From Sphaerimonospora thailandensis (lineage in GTDB: Bacteria; Actinomycetota; Actinomycetes; Streptosporangiales; Streptosporangiaceae), in assembly GCF_016863115.1 (NCBI RefSeq), contig NZ_BOOG01000021.1, forward strand, positions 60,815-124,814: DNA of 64,000 nt, given 5' to 3'. Positions 55,820 to 64,000 of the stretch are shown here, in pieces (within the stretch, counting starts at the first letter, position 1; every line of letters begins with the position of its first letter). The notes beneath the pieces were generated by a model. That model saw only the letters and a program-made list of their open reading frames with translations, was not told the DNA's origin and searched no databases. The translations under genes were made by a program, and so were the position numbers.

Positions 55820-56116
55820 TCAGCCGGCGATGAGTTCGTTGGCTCGCTCGTACTCTTCCTTGGCCGCCTCGAGCAGTTCGCGCCAGGAAGTCACCTCGGG
55901 CCGGCGCCTCAGCAGCGCGCGGCGTTCCCGTTCCGTCATCCCGCCCCAGACGCCGAACTCGATGCGATGGTCCAGCGCGTCGGCGAGGCACTCCGTACGG
56001 ACAGGGCATCCCCGGCAGATCATCTTGGCGCGGTTCTGTGCGGCGCCTTGCACGAAGAGCGCGTCAGGATCCGCTCCTCGGCAGGCGGCACGGGAGGTCC
56101 AATCCGTGATCCACAT
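55820..56116 (-). CDS. wblA: WhiB-family regulator WblA
   Basis: 98 aa, ATG 56116 behind AAGGGGAG. Four iron-sulfur cysteines (C12, C34, C37, C43), the GVWGG turn (55-59) and the basic ERERRALLRRRPEV helix are WhiB hallmarks. The block FVQGAAQNRAK and the conserved TSW near residue 76 match WblA, as does synteny with the ArsA pair and the class A PBP. WblA controls the switch to sporulation and represses antibiotic production in Streptomyces; the equivalent in mycobacteria is WhiB4. Confidence 0.88.
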   Translation of the reverse strand: MWITDWTSRAACRGADPDALFVQGAAQNRAKMICRGCPVRTECLADALDHRIEFGVWGGMTERERRALLRRRPEVTSWRELLEAAKEEYERANELIAG

Positions 56117-56374
56117 GTTCGACCCCACTCCCCTTAGGTGGTCAGTCGTCATTTCGGCCGACGGGCGCGGGCGTCGAGCCTCCTAGTTTGCAGTTGCCGC
56201 AGAGGAGAACGTACGCAACGAGACGATCGAGCCGACAGTCCCCGGGAGGACCAATTTCTCGCATGGTCAAGTCAGGCCATGTGGCCGGGAATGACTAGTC
56301 CCCCCGCGAGGGTGTGGTGGACGTCCGTTGGTCCGATGCCGGGAGACGCTTGACTTCGACGTAGGCTTGGACCC

Positions 56375-58585
56375 GTGCAAGCTCAAGGTAAAGGCGTAGG
56401 GTCCGCCGCAGGCAACGTCCTCAAACTCGCCGCCGCCGCCGCGGTGGCGGGAGTGCTGACGGCCGCGATCGCGCTGCCCGCCGTCGGCGGGGCCGGCATG
56501 ACGGCCAAGTCCGGCATCGACGCTCTGCACATCGGGCCGGAGGAGCTCGACGAGCCGCCGCTGCCCGAGAAGACCACCCTGCTCGACGCGGACGGCAAGC
56601 CGATCGCCCAGTTCTACTACGAGAACCGGGAGTCCGTCACCCTGGACAAGATCGCGCCGATCATGCGAGAGGCCATCGTGGCCATCGAGGACTTCCGCTT
56701 CTACAAGCACGGCCCGCTGGACATCGAGGGCACGGCCCGCGCGCTGGTCAAGAACATCACGACGGGCGGGGTCACCCAGGGCGGTTCCTCCATCACCCAG
56801 CAGTACGTCAAGCAGGTCCTGTACAACAAGGCCGAGACCGAAGAGGAGAAGGCCGCGGCGGTCGCCCCGACAGTCGGCCGCAAGCTCAACGAGATCCGGT
56901 ACGCGATCGCACTCGAGCAGAAGCACTCCAAGGACGAGATCCTCAACCGGTACCTCAACATCGCCTACTTCGGCGCCAGCGCGTACGGCATCGAGGCCGC
57001 GTCCAAGCGCTTCTTCGGCAAGCACGCCTCCGAGTTGACCCTCGCCGAGGCGGCGACGCTGGCCGGAGCCGTACAGGATCCCAACGCCACCGACCCCAAC
57101 CGGGGCAAGTCGTTCCGCGACCGCCTCATCGCCCGGCGCAACGTCGTCCTCGACCGCATGGACGAACTGGACATCATCACGCCGGCGGAGGCCGCGGAGG
57201 CCAAGGCGAAGAAGCTGGGCTACAAGGACAAGCCGATCCCCGGCGGCTGCGAGCAGAGCGACTTCCCCTACTTCTGTCTGTACGTGCGCAACGAGATCCT
57301 GCACGACACGCAGTTCGGCAAGACACAGAAGGCGCGGGAACAGTTCCTCGCCCGGGGCGGCCTCACCATCAGGACCACGATCGACCGGAAGATGCAGAAG
57401 GCCGCCGAGAAGGCGGTCAGGAAGTACGTCCACCCGTCCGACAAGCCGGTCGCCTCCGAGGCCCTGGTCGAACCCGGCACCGGCGCGATCAAGGCGATGG
57501 CGGCCAGCCGGAAGTTCGGAACCAACCGCAAGAAGAACGAGATGTCGATCAACGTGGTCGCCGACTCCCTGCACGGCGGCGGCACCGGCTTCCAGGCCGG
57601 ATCGACCATGAAGGTGTTCACCCTGGTCACCGCCCTCAAGGAGGGCATGAAGTTCGGCGACGGCTTCAGCGTGGGCGGCACCTTCGCCGCGAACAGCAAG
57701 TTCGACTTCAAGGACTGCAAGGGCAACGGCGTCGGCGAGCCCACCGCCGTCCTGCACAACGCCGAGGGCGGCGGCGGGTTCAAGAGCCTGCAGACCGGCA
57801 CGTGGGGATCGGTGAACACGTTCTTCCTCGCACTGGAGCGGAAGGTCGGCCTCTGTGACGTGATCAAGACGGCCAAGGACCTCGGCATCAAGCGCTCCGA
57901 CGGCCAGCCGCTGCACGAGGTGCAGACGTTCACCCTCGGCGCCAACGAACTGGACCCGGTGACTCTCGCCACCGCCTACGCGGCGCTCGGGGCGCGCGGC
58001 AAGTTCTGCGCGCCGATGGCGATCACCGAGATCGTCGACCGGTTCGGCAAGGCCACCTCGTTCAAGCCCAAGTGCAAGCAGGTGCTCGAGCCGGAGATCG
58101 CTGACGCGACCAGCAACATCCTCGAGGGCGTGTTCACCAGGGGAACGATGACCGGAGTCGGCGGCATCGGCCGGGACGCGGCGGGCAAGACCGGAACCGG
58201 CGACGTGTCGCGGACCGTGTGGTTCGCCGGATACACGCCGGACCTGGCCGGCGCGGTCAGCCTCGGCGACCCCCGCGGACCGGTCCGCTACCCGCTCAGC
58301 GGCCGCGTGATCGGTGGACGGCAGTACGGCTCGGTCTTCGGGGCTTCGATCCCCGGCCCGATCTGGAAGGAGACCTTCCTGGCCGCGCTCAAGGACGTCC
58401 CGGCCACGGACTTCGTCAAGCCGGACATGTCGAGGTTCGGCGGCTGCACCCAGTCGTGTGCGCCCAAGCCGAAGAAGGAACACCGGCCCGGCCGCGGAGA
58501 CGACGACGGCCACGACCGCGGTCCTGGTCCCGGCGACGGCCCGATCGACATCTACACCCCTGACGGCTCGCCCTTCGGCGACTGA
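56375..58585 (+). CDS. Class A penicillin-binding protein (bifunctional)
   Basis: 736 aa, GTG start. An N-terminal span (KLAAAAAVAGVLTAAIALPA) anchors a GT51 transglycosylase domain (AIVAIEDFRFYKHGPLDIEG, GGVTQGGSSITQQYVKQVLY, HSKDEILNRYLNIAYFGASA). The transpeptidase follows with S410-T-M-K413 (GSTMKVF), SVNT and GKTGTG. It polymerises and cross-links peptidoglycan. The C-terminus is basic/acidic low-complexity without PASTA repeats. It is divergent from wblA with 258 bp between them. Confidence 0.92.
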   Translation: MQAQGKGVGSAAGNVLKLAAAAAVAGVLTAAIALPAVGGAGMTAKSGIDALHIGPEELDEPPLPEKTTLLDADGKPIAQFYYENRESVTLDKIAPIMREAIVAIEDFRFYKHGPLDIEGTARALVKNITTGGVTQGGSSITQQYVKQVLYNKAETEEEKAAAVAPTVGRKLNEIRYAIALEQKHSKDEILNRYLNIAYFGASAYGIEAASKRFFGKHASELTLAEAATLAGAVQDPNATDPNRGKSFRDRLIARRNVVLDRMDELDIITPAEAAEAKAKKLGYKDKPIPGGCEQSDFPYFCLYVRNEILHDTQFGKTQKAREQFLARGGLTIRTTIDRKMQKAAEKAVRKYVHPSDKPVASEALVEPGTGAIKAMAASRKFGTNRKKNEMSINVVADSLHGGGTGFQAGSTMKVFTLVTALKEGMKFGDGFSVGGTFAANSKFDFKDCKGNGVGEPTAVLHNAEGGGGFKSLQTGTWGSVNTFFLALERKVGLCDVIKTAKDLGIKRSDGQPLHEVQTFTLGANELDPVTLATAYAALGARGKFCAPMAITEIVDRFGKATSFKPKCKQVLEPEIADATSNILEGVFTRGTMTGVGGIGRDAAGKTGTGDVSRTVWFAGYTPDLAGAVSLGDPRGPVRYPLSGRVIGGRQYGSVFGASIPGPIWKETFLAALKDVPATDFVKPDMSRFGGCTQSCAPKPKKEHRPGRGDDDGHDRGPGPGDGPIDIYTPDGSPFGD

Positions 58586-58610
58586 TCGCGTCAAGGGTCT
58601 CGCGGGCCGC

Positions 58611-58646
58611 GGGCCCTCCCTCGGCCGGAGGCCGGGGAGAGGGCCC
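58611..58646. terminator. Hairpin between convergent PBP and YqeY-like genes
   Basis: Outer stem GGGCCCT / AGGGCCC with inner CGGCC / GGCCG pairing. Short degenerate GGCGGTTAGGCGG-type tandem repeats follow up to 58723. Confidence 0.55.
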
Positions 58647-58708
58647 GTCGGCACGTCAGGCGGCAAGGGCCGTCCAGGCGGTATCAGGCAGTTAGGCGGT
58701 TCAGGCGG

Positions 58709-59164
58709 TTAGGCGGTCAGGCGGGCGCGGACCGCCTGGGCGACGCGGCCGCCCTCCGCCCGTCCGGCGACCTTCGGAGTGAGGACCTTCATGACCTGGC
58801 CCATCGCCTTGGGACCGGCGGCGCCGCTCTCGGCGATCGCCTCCTCCACGAGCCGGTCCAGTTCCTCGTCGGAAAGCTGAGCGGGAAGGTAGTCCTCCAG
58901 CACAGCCTGCTCGTCCAGTTCCGCCTGGGCCTTCTCCGCCCGTCCGGCGTCGGCGAAGGCCTCGGCCGCCTCACGACGCTTCTTCGCCTCGCGGGTCAGC
59001 ACCTTGATGACCTCGTCGTCGGAGAGCTCGCGGGCCTCCTTGCCCGAGACCTCCTCCATGTTTATGGCGGCAAGGGCCATCCGGATCGTGCGGAGGCGCA
59101 CCTCGTCCCGGGCCTTCATCGAGGCCGTGAGGTCGCCCTTCAGCTTGTCCTTCAACGCACTCAT
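58709..59164 (-). CDS. GatB/YqeY-domain protein, 151 aa
   Basis: ATG 59164 (an ATG at 59173 is the alternative). ALKDKLKGDLTASMKARDEV, LRTIRMALAAINMEEVSGKE and the C-terminal MGQVMKVLTPKVAGRAEGGR are standard YqeY blocks. The fold resembles the tRNA-binding domain of GatB. Its exact cellular role is unsettled. Full length for the family. Confidence 0.88.
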   Translation of the reverse strand: MSALKDKLKGDLTASMKARDEVRLRTIRMALAAINMEEVSGKEARELSDDEVIKVLTREAKKRREAAEAFADAGRAEKAQAELDEQAVLEDYLPAQLSDEELDRLVEEAIAESGAAGPKAMGQVMKVLTPKVAGRAEGGRVAQAVRARLTA

Positions 59165-59244
59165 GCGATCCATCTTGCCGTGCCGCCGGTGCGATTCTCG
59201 CCAGGTTAGCCGGAGGAGGAGCGGGCGTCGGGCATGATGACTGT

Positions 59245-60177
59245 GTGAGAAAAGCCGCCGCTGTTCCGCTGTCCCTCCTCGGTCTCGGCATCGCCGGCCT
59301 CAGCTATGCCTCCGTCGTGGAACGGAACTGGTTCCGGCTGCGCCGGTTCGACGTGCCCGTGCTCGCGCGCGGCCAGCGACCGATCCGGATCCTGCACATC
59401 TCCGACCTCCATCTCACGCCCGGCCGTACCAGGCTGCTCAGGTGGGTGCGGTCGCTCGCCGCGCTCAATCCCGACCTCGTGGTCAACACCGGCGACACGC
59501 TGGCCCACCCCGACGCGATCGAGCCGTATCTGCACGCCGTGGCCCCCCTGCTCGACCGGCCCGGCATGTTCGTCTACGGGTCGAACGACCTCTACGCGCC
59601 GAAGCCGAAGAACCCCACCCGCTACCTGTGGCGTACGTCGAAGGGGGAGGTGCGCCAGAAGGTGCCGAACCTGCCGTGGGAGGAGCTCGGAGCCGCGATG
59701 ACGGCGGCGGGCTGGCTGGACATGAACAACGCCACCGCCCGCCTGAAGGTCGCCGATCTCGACATCCATGTGGGCGGCATCCACGACTCCCACATCGACC
59801 GCGACCGCTACGACACGATCGCGGGCCCGGCACCCGTCGACGCCGACCTGCGGCTGGGCGTCATGCACTCACCCGAGCCGCGTAACATGTCACGCTTCGC
59901 CGATGACGGATATCAGCTGCTGCTCGCCGGGCACACGCACGGCGGCCAGCTCTGCGTCCCGTTCTACGGCGCCCTTGTGACGAACTGCGGCATCGACCGG
60001 GCCCGGGTGAAGGGGCTGAGCCGGCACGAGGGCTCGTGGCTGCACGTGTCCGCCGGCCTCGGCACCTCTCCGTACGCCCCGGTGCGCTTCTCGTGCCCGC
60101 CCGAGGCGACCCTGCTCACCCTGGTGCCACGCCGCCCGGTCGCGCCTGATGGCACATCCATCCGCAAAGTCCGCTAG
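59245..60177 (+). CDS. Calcineurin-like metallophosphoesterase (YaeI-type), 310 aa
   Basis: GTG start. A hydrophobic N-terminus ([20 protein letters not shown]) may anchor or export it. The metal-binding motifs are [24 protein letters not shown] (GNHD equivalent) and [14 protein letters not shown]. The family includes UDP-2,3-diacylglucosamine hydrolase-like and lipid phosphodiesterases; the substrate here is unknown. The next gene is a tRNA. Confidence 0.88.
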   Translation: MRKAAAVPLSLLGLGIAGLSYASVVERNWFRLRRFDVPVLARGQRPIRILHISDLHLTPGRTRLLRWVRSLAALNPDLVVNTGDTLAHPDAIEPYLHAVAPLLDRPGMFVYGSNDLYAPKPKNPTRYLWRTSKGEVRQKVPNLPWEELGAAMTAAGWLDMNNATARLKVADLDIHVGGIHDSHIDRDRYDTIAGPAPVDADLRLGVMHSPEPRNMSRFADDGYQLLLAGHTHGGQLCVPFYGALVTNCGIDRARVKGLSRHEGSWLHVSAGLGTSPYAPVRFSCPPEATLLTLVPRRPVAPDGTSIRKVR

Positions 60178-60213
60178 ACTTGCCGAGGCACAGGGCGGAA
60201 CGCTCTGATCCAC

Positions 60214-60287
60214 CGGGGTGTAGCGCAGCTTGGCAGCGCGCTTCGTTCGGGACGAAGAGGTCGTGGGTTCAAATCCCGCCACCCCGA
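60214..60287 (+). tRNA. tRNA-Pro (anticodon CGG)
   Basis: Acceptor CGGGGTG pairs with CACCCCG, the anticodon loop is TTCGGGA with anticodon CGG in stem CTTCG/CGAAG, the T-loop is GGTTCAAATCC, and the discriminator base is A. No CCA is encoded. Confidence 0.95.
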
Positions 60288-60304
60288 CTGGTTTCTCCCA
60301 GGTC

Positions 60305-60336
60305 AGGGCCTTGATCGCTTAGGCGGTCAAGGCCCT
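60305..60336 (+). terminator. Intrinsic terminator after tRNA-Pro
   Basis: 10-bp stem AGGGCCTTGA / TCAAGGCCCT with a 12-nt loop. The T-tail is weak. Confidence 0.55.
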
Positions 60337-60393
60337 CACTGGTTGTCTGGGAGACGGTCTCGTCATCCGTGAGCCGGGAGGTACGGTCAGCCC

Positions 60394-60762
60394 ATGAGCG
60401 CTCAACCGTATGAGCCGCACCACACTCCCGCTGAGATCAGGCGGACGCTCAAGGACGACCGCAGCCCCAAGGCCATCCGCGCCGCACTCCCGCCCTGCGA
60501 CCACGCCCTGTTCGACCAGCAGTACCGGGAAGCCCTGGATCAGGCCAAGCTCACCTACGACCTCAGCCCCATCACCTCCTTCCAAGAGCGCTGGTGGGCG
60601 ACCGCCGTCCTCAAGGCTGCCCCGGAGGAGTACGAGGAGACCATCCGCATCGCCGAGCGCGCCATGGCCTACCTGGAGCGCGGCGAGTCTCCGCCCGGCG
60701 CAGTGCGGGTGGACGAGGCGTACAAGGCGCGCCTGCGTGAGCAGATCGAGCGCGGCGCCTAG
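60394..60762 (+). CDS. DUF6247-family protein (putative antitoxin), 122 aa
   Basis: ATG after GGAGGT. TPAEIRRTLKDDRSPKAIRA, DHALFDQQYREALDQAKLTY and FQERWWATAVLKAAPEEYEE fit a conserved actinobacterial family usually found before a RelE/ParE-like gene. The downstream gene here is such a toxin but frameshifted. Role as antitoxin is inferred from context. Confidence 0.7.
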   Translation: MSAQPYEPHHTPAEIRRTLKDDRSPKAIRAALPPCDHALFDQQYREALDQAKLTYDLSPITSFQERWWATAVLKAAPEEYEETIRIAERAMAYLERGESPPGAVRVDEAYKARLREQIERGA

Positions 60763-60765
60763 CCG

Positions 60766-61013
60766 GTGTACGAGGTCCGGCACGACCCCCTCGCCGAGCA
60801 CCAACGCGACGCCTTACCAGCCGAGGCGCGGCCCCACTACATGGACTGCTCACCATGCTGGAGATCGCCCCGTGGGCCGGCGATCCCTTCAAGGAGGACA
60901 GGCCCGAAGGCAACACGCGCAAGCAGGTCTTCGGCGGCCGCGGGATCGCCGCCTACGTCATCCTCGAGGAGCAGCGCCTGGTCTACGTCGTCCGAATCAT
61001 CTGGCTCAGCTGA
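60766..61013 (+). pseudogene. Frameshifted RelE/ParE-like toxin gene
   Basis: From GTG 60766 the frame reads VYEVRHDPLAEHQRDALPAE, typical of the toxin family, but derails after HYMD near 60846. In the next frame it resumes LTMLEIAPWAGDPFKEDRPE, RKQVFGGRGIAAYVILEEQR and ends IIWLS at 61013. Loss of one base (a C in GACCTGCTC) explains it. The toxin should be inactive unless ribosomes frameshift, while the upstream partner remains intact. Confidence 0.8.
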
Positions 61014-61138
61014 CGACCAGTGCAGGCCTGCAGAAGTTCCTGATGGGTTCACCTGGCTACCGCCACCTGAAGGTGTCGGTGACGGTCGGGGTGAGCCTGC
61101 TCTCGGGAACGTGTCCGCACAGGCACACCAGCGGATCG

Positions 61139-61813
61139 TCATGTCCCGGCATGACACCCCAGACCCGACGCCCAGAGCACCAGCTCCGCGTCGTCGAGCG
61201 CGGTCGCAAGCCAGTCGTGGTCGAGCGAGGAGTGTCCGAGGGACGGCACGGTCACCACGTACATCCCCGCGGCGCGCGCGGCGGCAATGCCTGTGGCGGA
61301 GTCCTCGAAGGCCACCGCCTCGCGGGGGTCGGCTCCCAGCGCGGAGCAGGCCGCCAGGTACAGGTCCGGAGCGGGCTTGGCCTCGGCCACCTCGTCGGCC
61401 GCGAACGAGACGGGCAGGTACTGCGCGAGTCCGGACGACTCCAGTGCGGTTTCGAGGAGTTCGCGGGGACTGTTGCTGGCGACGGCGACCGGGATCGCCG
61501 CGGCGCATGCCTTGACCAGTTCCAGCGCGCCGGGAATGGCGTCCGCTCCGCCCGCCAGTTCCTCGCGCACCAGACCGAGGAGTTCGGCGGCGAGTTCCGG
61601 CCCGGCACCGGGCCGACCGAAGTACTCCGCCATGGACTCCCCCGCCGCCCCCAGCGTCCTGCCGATCACGAGCGCCTTCTGCTCGGGCCCGAAGTCATGG
61701 CCGTGGGCGGCGAACAGCTTGGTCTCGGCCCTGGTCCAGCACACCTCGGTGTCGACCAGCAGCCCATCGCAGTCGAACACCACAGCATGGGGGGCCTGGG
61801 GTAACCGCTTCAC
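61139..61813 (-). CDS. HAD-superfamily phosphatase/phosphomutase, 224 aa
   Basis: GTG 61813. Motif I VVFDCDGLLVDTE (nucleophile Asp and acid/base Asp), motif II ASNSPR, motif III/IV KPAPDLYLAACSALGADPRE and VAFEDSATGIAAARAAGMYV place it in the beta-phosphoglucomutase-like subfamily. It dephosphorylates or isomerises a small phosphometabolite; the exact substrate is not shown. It overlaps a small upstream ORF by 4 nt. Confidence 0.88.
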   Translation of the reverse strand: MKRLPQAPHAVVFDCDGLLVDTEVCWTRAETKLFAAHGHDFGPEQKALVIGRTLGAAGESMAEYFGRPGAGPELAAELLGLVREELAGGADAIPGALELVKACAAAIPVAVASNSPRELLETALESSGLAQYLPVSFAADEVAEAKPAPDLYLAACSALGADPREAVAFEDSATGIAAARAAGMYVVTVPSLGHSSLDHDWLATALDDAELVLWASGLGCHAGT

Positions 61814-62004
61814 CTGTCGTTCCTCCAGTCGTCCGGGTTCACCGGGGCCAGAATCGGCGAGACACCCGGCTCGTTACACTCGATCCAGTCCGTCAGCACG
61901 GACAGTACGTCCCAGCGCGCGGACCCCGCAGGCAGCTCCCCGCTCTCCAACGCGCCCAGCCACTCGGCGATCCGCCCAGGCGAACCCCCTTCCCGCAGGT
62001 GCAA
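61810..62004 (-). CDS. Hypothetical 64-aa protein coupled to HAD gene
   Basis: Possible TTG start at 62004 and GTGA overlap with the HAD start. EWLGALESGELPAGSARWDV and LTDWIECNEPG look protein-like. The start is poorly defined, so an N-terminally truncated remnant is an alternative. Confidence 0.4.
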   Translation of the reverse strand: MHLREGGSPGRIAEWLGALESGELPAGSARWDVLSVLTDWIECNEPGVSPILAPVNPDDWRNDR

Positions 62005-62081
62005 GTGTCAGCACCCCAGAAGGCATCAAAAACCAACTACGCCGGGACCGTGCCGAATAAGCACTGCCCGGAATGGCTTCA

Positions 62082-62155
62082 TGGAGGTGGGCGCAGGATT
62101 CGAGCCTGCGTAAACGGCTTTGCAAGCTGTCGCCTGACCACTCGGCCAACCCACC
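62082..62155 (-). tRNA. tRNA-Cys (anticodon GCA)
   Basis: Acceptor GGTGGGT pairs with GCCCACC, discriminator T, CCA encoded. The anticodon loop TTGCAAA carries GCA. One A-C mismatch is present in the anticodon stem (ACAGC/GCCGT). Its 5' end borders the low-GC genes at 62161. Confidence 0.93.
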
Positions 62156-62160
62156 GCGGT

Positions 62161-63411
62161 TCACTCGAATGTGTTGTAGAGCCCCTCTCTCTCCATTTCT
62201 CGCAATCTCGCATAGTCACGTTCGACGATGTGAGGATCATCAGCTGCAAGGTACACGACTCCGGGAGAAGTCGCGGAATCGCGTGTTCTGCGAAGATGCG
62301 TTCGCTCACTGAACCCGAGGTTGATGGAGCGGGCCGACGGCAACTGGTGCAGCCTTGATAGAACGTGTCGGGGATCAACTTCACCTTCATCATGACAAAT
62401 GAGAGAAACATAGCGCAAAGCACCACTGGGCTCTGACTGACTCACCTCATCTATTTGCTTCGCGCCGACCACGAGCTCGACAGTAGTCGAGACCTGGCTG
62501 GCTCCCATCGAGCCCTCCACGACAGACGGAAGCACGGAACCTCCCAACCTGGCCGCCGACTCAATAAGATAGAAAACGCCGTCGCGCATCATAATTTCCG
62601 TATGCGCCGGCCCGTTCTCCATCCCCAGAGCGTCAAGGACTCGCGCCGTGAACTGGCCAAGTTCTCTTGACAGAGGATCGCTCCGTCGCAAAGGCTCCTC
62701 GAAGTCGTAGACCTTGGCTCCCTCGCCGCTGAACGTCTTGGAATAGCGCCATACTTCTAGCGCTTTATGTCTACCACGATGGGAGACGGAATTCACAAAG
62801 AATTCAGTTCCGTCAACGTACTCCTGGATGACAACTTGATCGTTCAGAATCCCGAGGAGATTTCGGAGACCGTAGATCCGCGAGAATGCAGCGACCGCTT
62901 CATCTACAGTGTTGCAGACCTGAACGCCGTCAGTTCCCGCAGACGCGGTGGGCTTGACGACAACGCGATTGACTTCAGTGCGCGTCATCCAGCTGCGTAG
63001 CTGCGAGGCACTCGTAACCACTGCCCACTTGGGAACTTGTATGCCGTGATTCTCGGCCGCTCCTGCCATTCTCCCCTTGTCCCTGAACTGGACGGCATCG
63101 TCGCTACCAATCGCCAAACGAGGTGTACCAAGTGTCTCGCTCAAGCGGGCAGCGAGTGCGACACCAGATTCTGTGCCAGGAAGGACAACGCTGACTTCGT
63201 GTTCTCTAAGCCGATCAGCCAGGGCATCGAAATTGCCGTCGAATGGATACTCGGCAAGGGTTTCTCTGCTGAGAGTCGGAAATGAATCAGTGAGAAACGA
63301 CGGGAGCTCTCGGCTGCTCTTGATGTGTACGGCACCGTATCCGTGCTTCGCAAATTCAGGCACCAAGTAGCGGCCCGTGGAGTATGCGTCGACGATGGCC
63401 ACCTTAAACAT
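62161..63411 (-). CDS. ATP-grasp ligase (carnosine synthase/amino-acid ligase-like), 416 aa
   Basis: ATG 63411. An N-terminal Rossmann-like domain (FKVAIVDAYSTGRYLVPEFA) precedes an ATP-grasp domain with RVVVKPTASAGTDGVQVC, QVVIQEYVDGTEFFVNSVS and the metal-binding EIMMRDGVFYLIESAARLGG. Such enzymes join an amino acid to another amine through an acyl phosphate. It overlaps the DMT exporter gene by 8 nt. GC content is far lower than in the neighbouring genes, pointing to recent acquisition. Confidence 0.85.
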   Translation of the reverse strand: MFKVAIVDAYSTGRYLVPEFAKHGYGAVHIKSSRELPSFLTDSFPTLSRETLAEYPFDGNFDALADRLREHEVSVVLPGTESGVALAARLSETLGTPRLAIGSDDAVQFRDKGRMAGAAENHGIQVPKWAVVTSASQLRSWMTRTEVNRVVVKPTASAGTDGVQVCNTVDEAVAAFSRIYGLRNLLGILNDQVVIQEYVDGTEFFVNSVSHRGRHKALEVWRYSKTFSGEGAKVYDFEEPLRRSDPLSRELGQFTARVLDALGMENGPAHTEIMMRDGVFYLIESAARLGGSVLPSVVEGSMGASQVSTTVELVVGAKQIDEVSQSEPSGALRYVSLICHDEGEVDPRHVLSRLHQLPSARSINLGFSERTHLRRTRDSATSPGVVYLAADDPHIVERDYARLREMEREGLYNTFE

Positions 63412-64000
63412 GCTCCCGCTCCTGCCTTCGGGGTCGTGATGCCACGAGTGCGATGATCGTAATGAAAAGGACGCCGAGGAGAGACATCGGGGACAGCGTG
63501 AGGCGCCCATCGAACAACTGCATACCGACGGTGAGTATCGGGGCAAGGCTCATCATAGCCGTTGCGCGATATGCGGGCACACGCCGCAGGCCATACTGGA
63601 CCAAGAACACCGGAAGTGCGATGCCCAGCAATCCCATGACGATTCCTGGCGTGACTGCGTTCTCCAAAGCCTCGAGGTTTCCTTCGATACCCATGGCTCC
63701 CCAGCCGATCAACGCAAGCAGAGGAAAGCGAAGAAGAACGGTCACCGGAGCGGGGACTTTGTCTTGAGCGAGCTCTGCAGAAAGTGTCACTGTAATTGCC
63801 TGGCCCACTCCGGAGACGACCGCGAGAAGACAACCGAGAAACTGGAGCTCCGTCTCTTGCTCGCCCAAGCCTGAACGGCCTCCCAGTGAGACCCACATCA
63901 GGGCAACGACCCCCATTGACATGAGAGTCGCTGTGACGGCCTTTCCTCGGTTCTTCATCCCGCCCCGTAGGCGCGTCATGATGAGCGTGGCTGCGGGGGT
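63404..64000 (-). CDS. DMT/EamA-family transporter (partial, C-terminal half)
   Basis: The frame continues off the right edge (before an internal ATG at 63979). Hydrophobic spans: LMSMGVVALMWVSL, FLGCLLAVVSGVGQAITVTL, VTVLLRFPLLALIGWGAM, PGIVMGLLGIALPVFLVQYG and LSPMSLLGVLFITIIALVA. A 10-span EamA exporter would supply the remaining half outside the window. It is co-transcribed with the ATP-grasp gene, so it probably exports the ligase product. Confidence 0.8.
   Translation of the reverse strand, partial: TPAATLIMTRLRGGMKNRGKAVTATLMSMGVVALMWVSLGGRSGLGEQETELQFLGCLLAVVSGVGQAITVTLSAELAQDKVPAPVTVLLRFPLLALIGWGAMGIEGNLEALENAVTPGIVMGLLGIALPVFLVQYGLRRVPAYRATAMMSLAPILTVGMQLFDGRLTLSPMSLLGVLFITIIALVASRPRRQEREHV

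Noticed and set aside
56267..58666. 799-codon antisense frame over the PBP
   Set aside because: Shadow; the sense frame has all GT51 and transpeptidase motifs.
60214..62155. tRNA-Pro or tRNA-Cys as the attachment site of the prophage
   Set aside because: The integrase is a serine recombinase located 8-10 kb away, and no integrase or phage gene lies next to the tRNAs.
1..64000. CRISPR array
   Set aside because: No regularly spaced repeat-spacer structure was seen; the repeats found are short operators, iterons or hairpins.

Overview
The window is high-GC actinobacterial DNA. The right end (about 52.4-62.1 kb) is ordinary chromosome. Its gene order, two ArsA-type ATPases, a WblA-type WhiB regulator and a class A penicillin-binding protein, is the order seen around wblA in filamentous actinomycetes, so I infer a Streptomyces/Streptosporangium-type host but cannot name a genus.\n\nAbout 1-52.4 kb is one integrated phage-like element whose left end lies outside the window. 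From 1 to 14.4 kb, many small overlapping rightward early genes surround a replication initiator (3410-4408) that carries repeat arrays and a strong promoter with three AT-rich operators. From 14.4 to 38.7 kb there is a complete siphovirus late operon: 17-bp direct repeats (candidate cos/pac), terminase, portal, a MuF-ADP-ribosyltransferase fusion, scaffold, a Prp-like cysteine protease, major capsid protein, connectors, tail tube, chaperone with a -1 slippery site, tape measure, Dit and Tal-type proteins, endolysin, antirepressor and holin.\n\nFrom 38.9 to 44.1 kb lies a leftward block of eight mostly unrecognised genes, including a 358-residue array of five HTH-like repeats. Three near-identical promoters fire from 43.6-44.3 kb. 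From 44.8 to 52.3 kb there is a module that looks like an actinobacterial integrative and conjugative element (AICE): an FtsK/TraB-type translocase, a DUF2637 (Spd-type) membrane protein, a small membrane zinc-ribbon protein, a GntR/UTRA (KorSA-like) regulator and a large serine integrase, with a dense motif cluster next to the translocase gene. The element therefore looks like a phage/AICE mosaic, although two abutting elements cannot be excluded.\n\nThe chromosomal part holds an SPFH/Band-7 protein, the ArsA pair, wblA, the penicillin-binding protein, a YqeY-like protein, a metallophosphoesterase, tRNA-Pro(CGG), a frameshifted toxin-antitoxin pair, a HAD phosphatase and tRNA-Cys(GCA). From 62.16 kb to the end the base composition falls to roughly half GC, and an ATP-grasp ligase plus a DMT-family exporter look horizontally acquired.\n\nThe most unusual observations are: (1) a phage-encoded Prp-like protease between scaffold and capsid genes whose products share the same N-terminal motif; (2) a MuF-ART protein coupled to a 37-residue acidic ORF and closed by its own terminator; (3) the conjugation-type module inside a complete prophage; (4) the HTH-repeat array; (5) the triplicated promoter. 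All functions were read from the sequence by eye; no database search was run.
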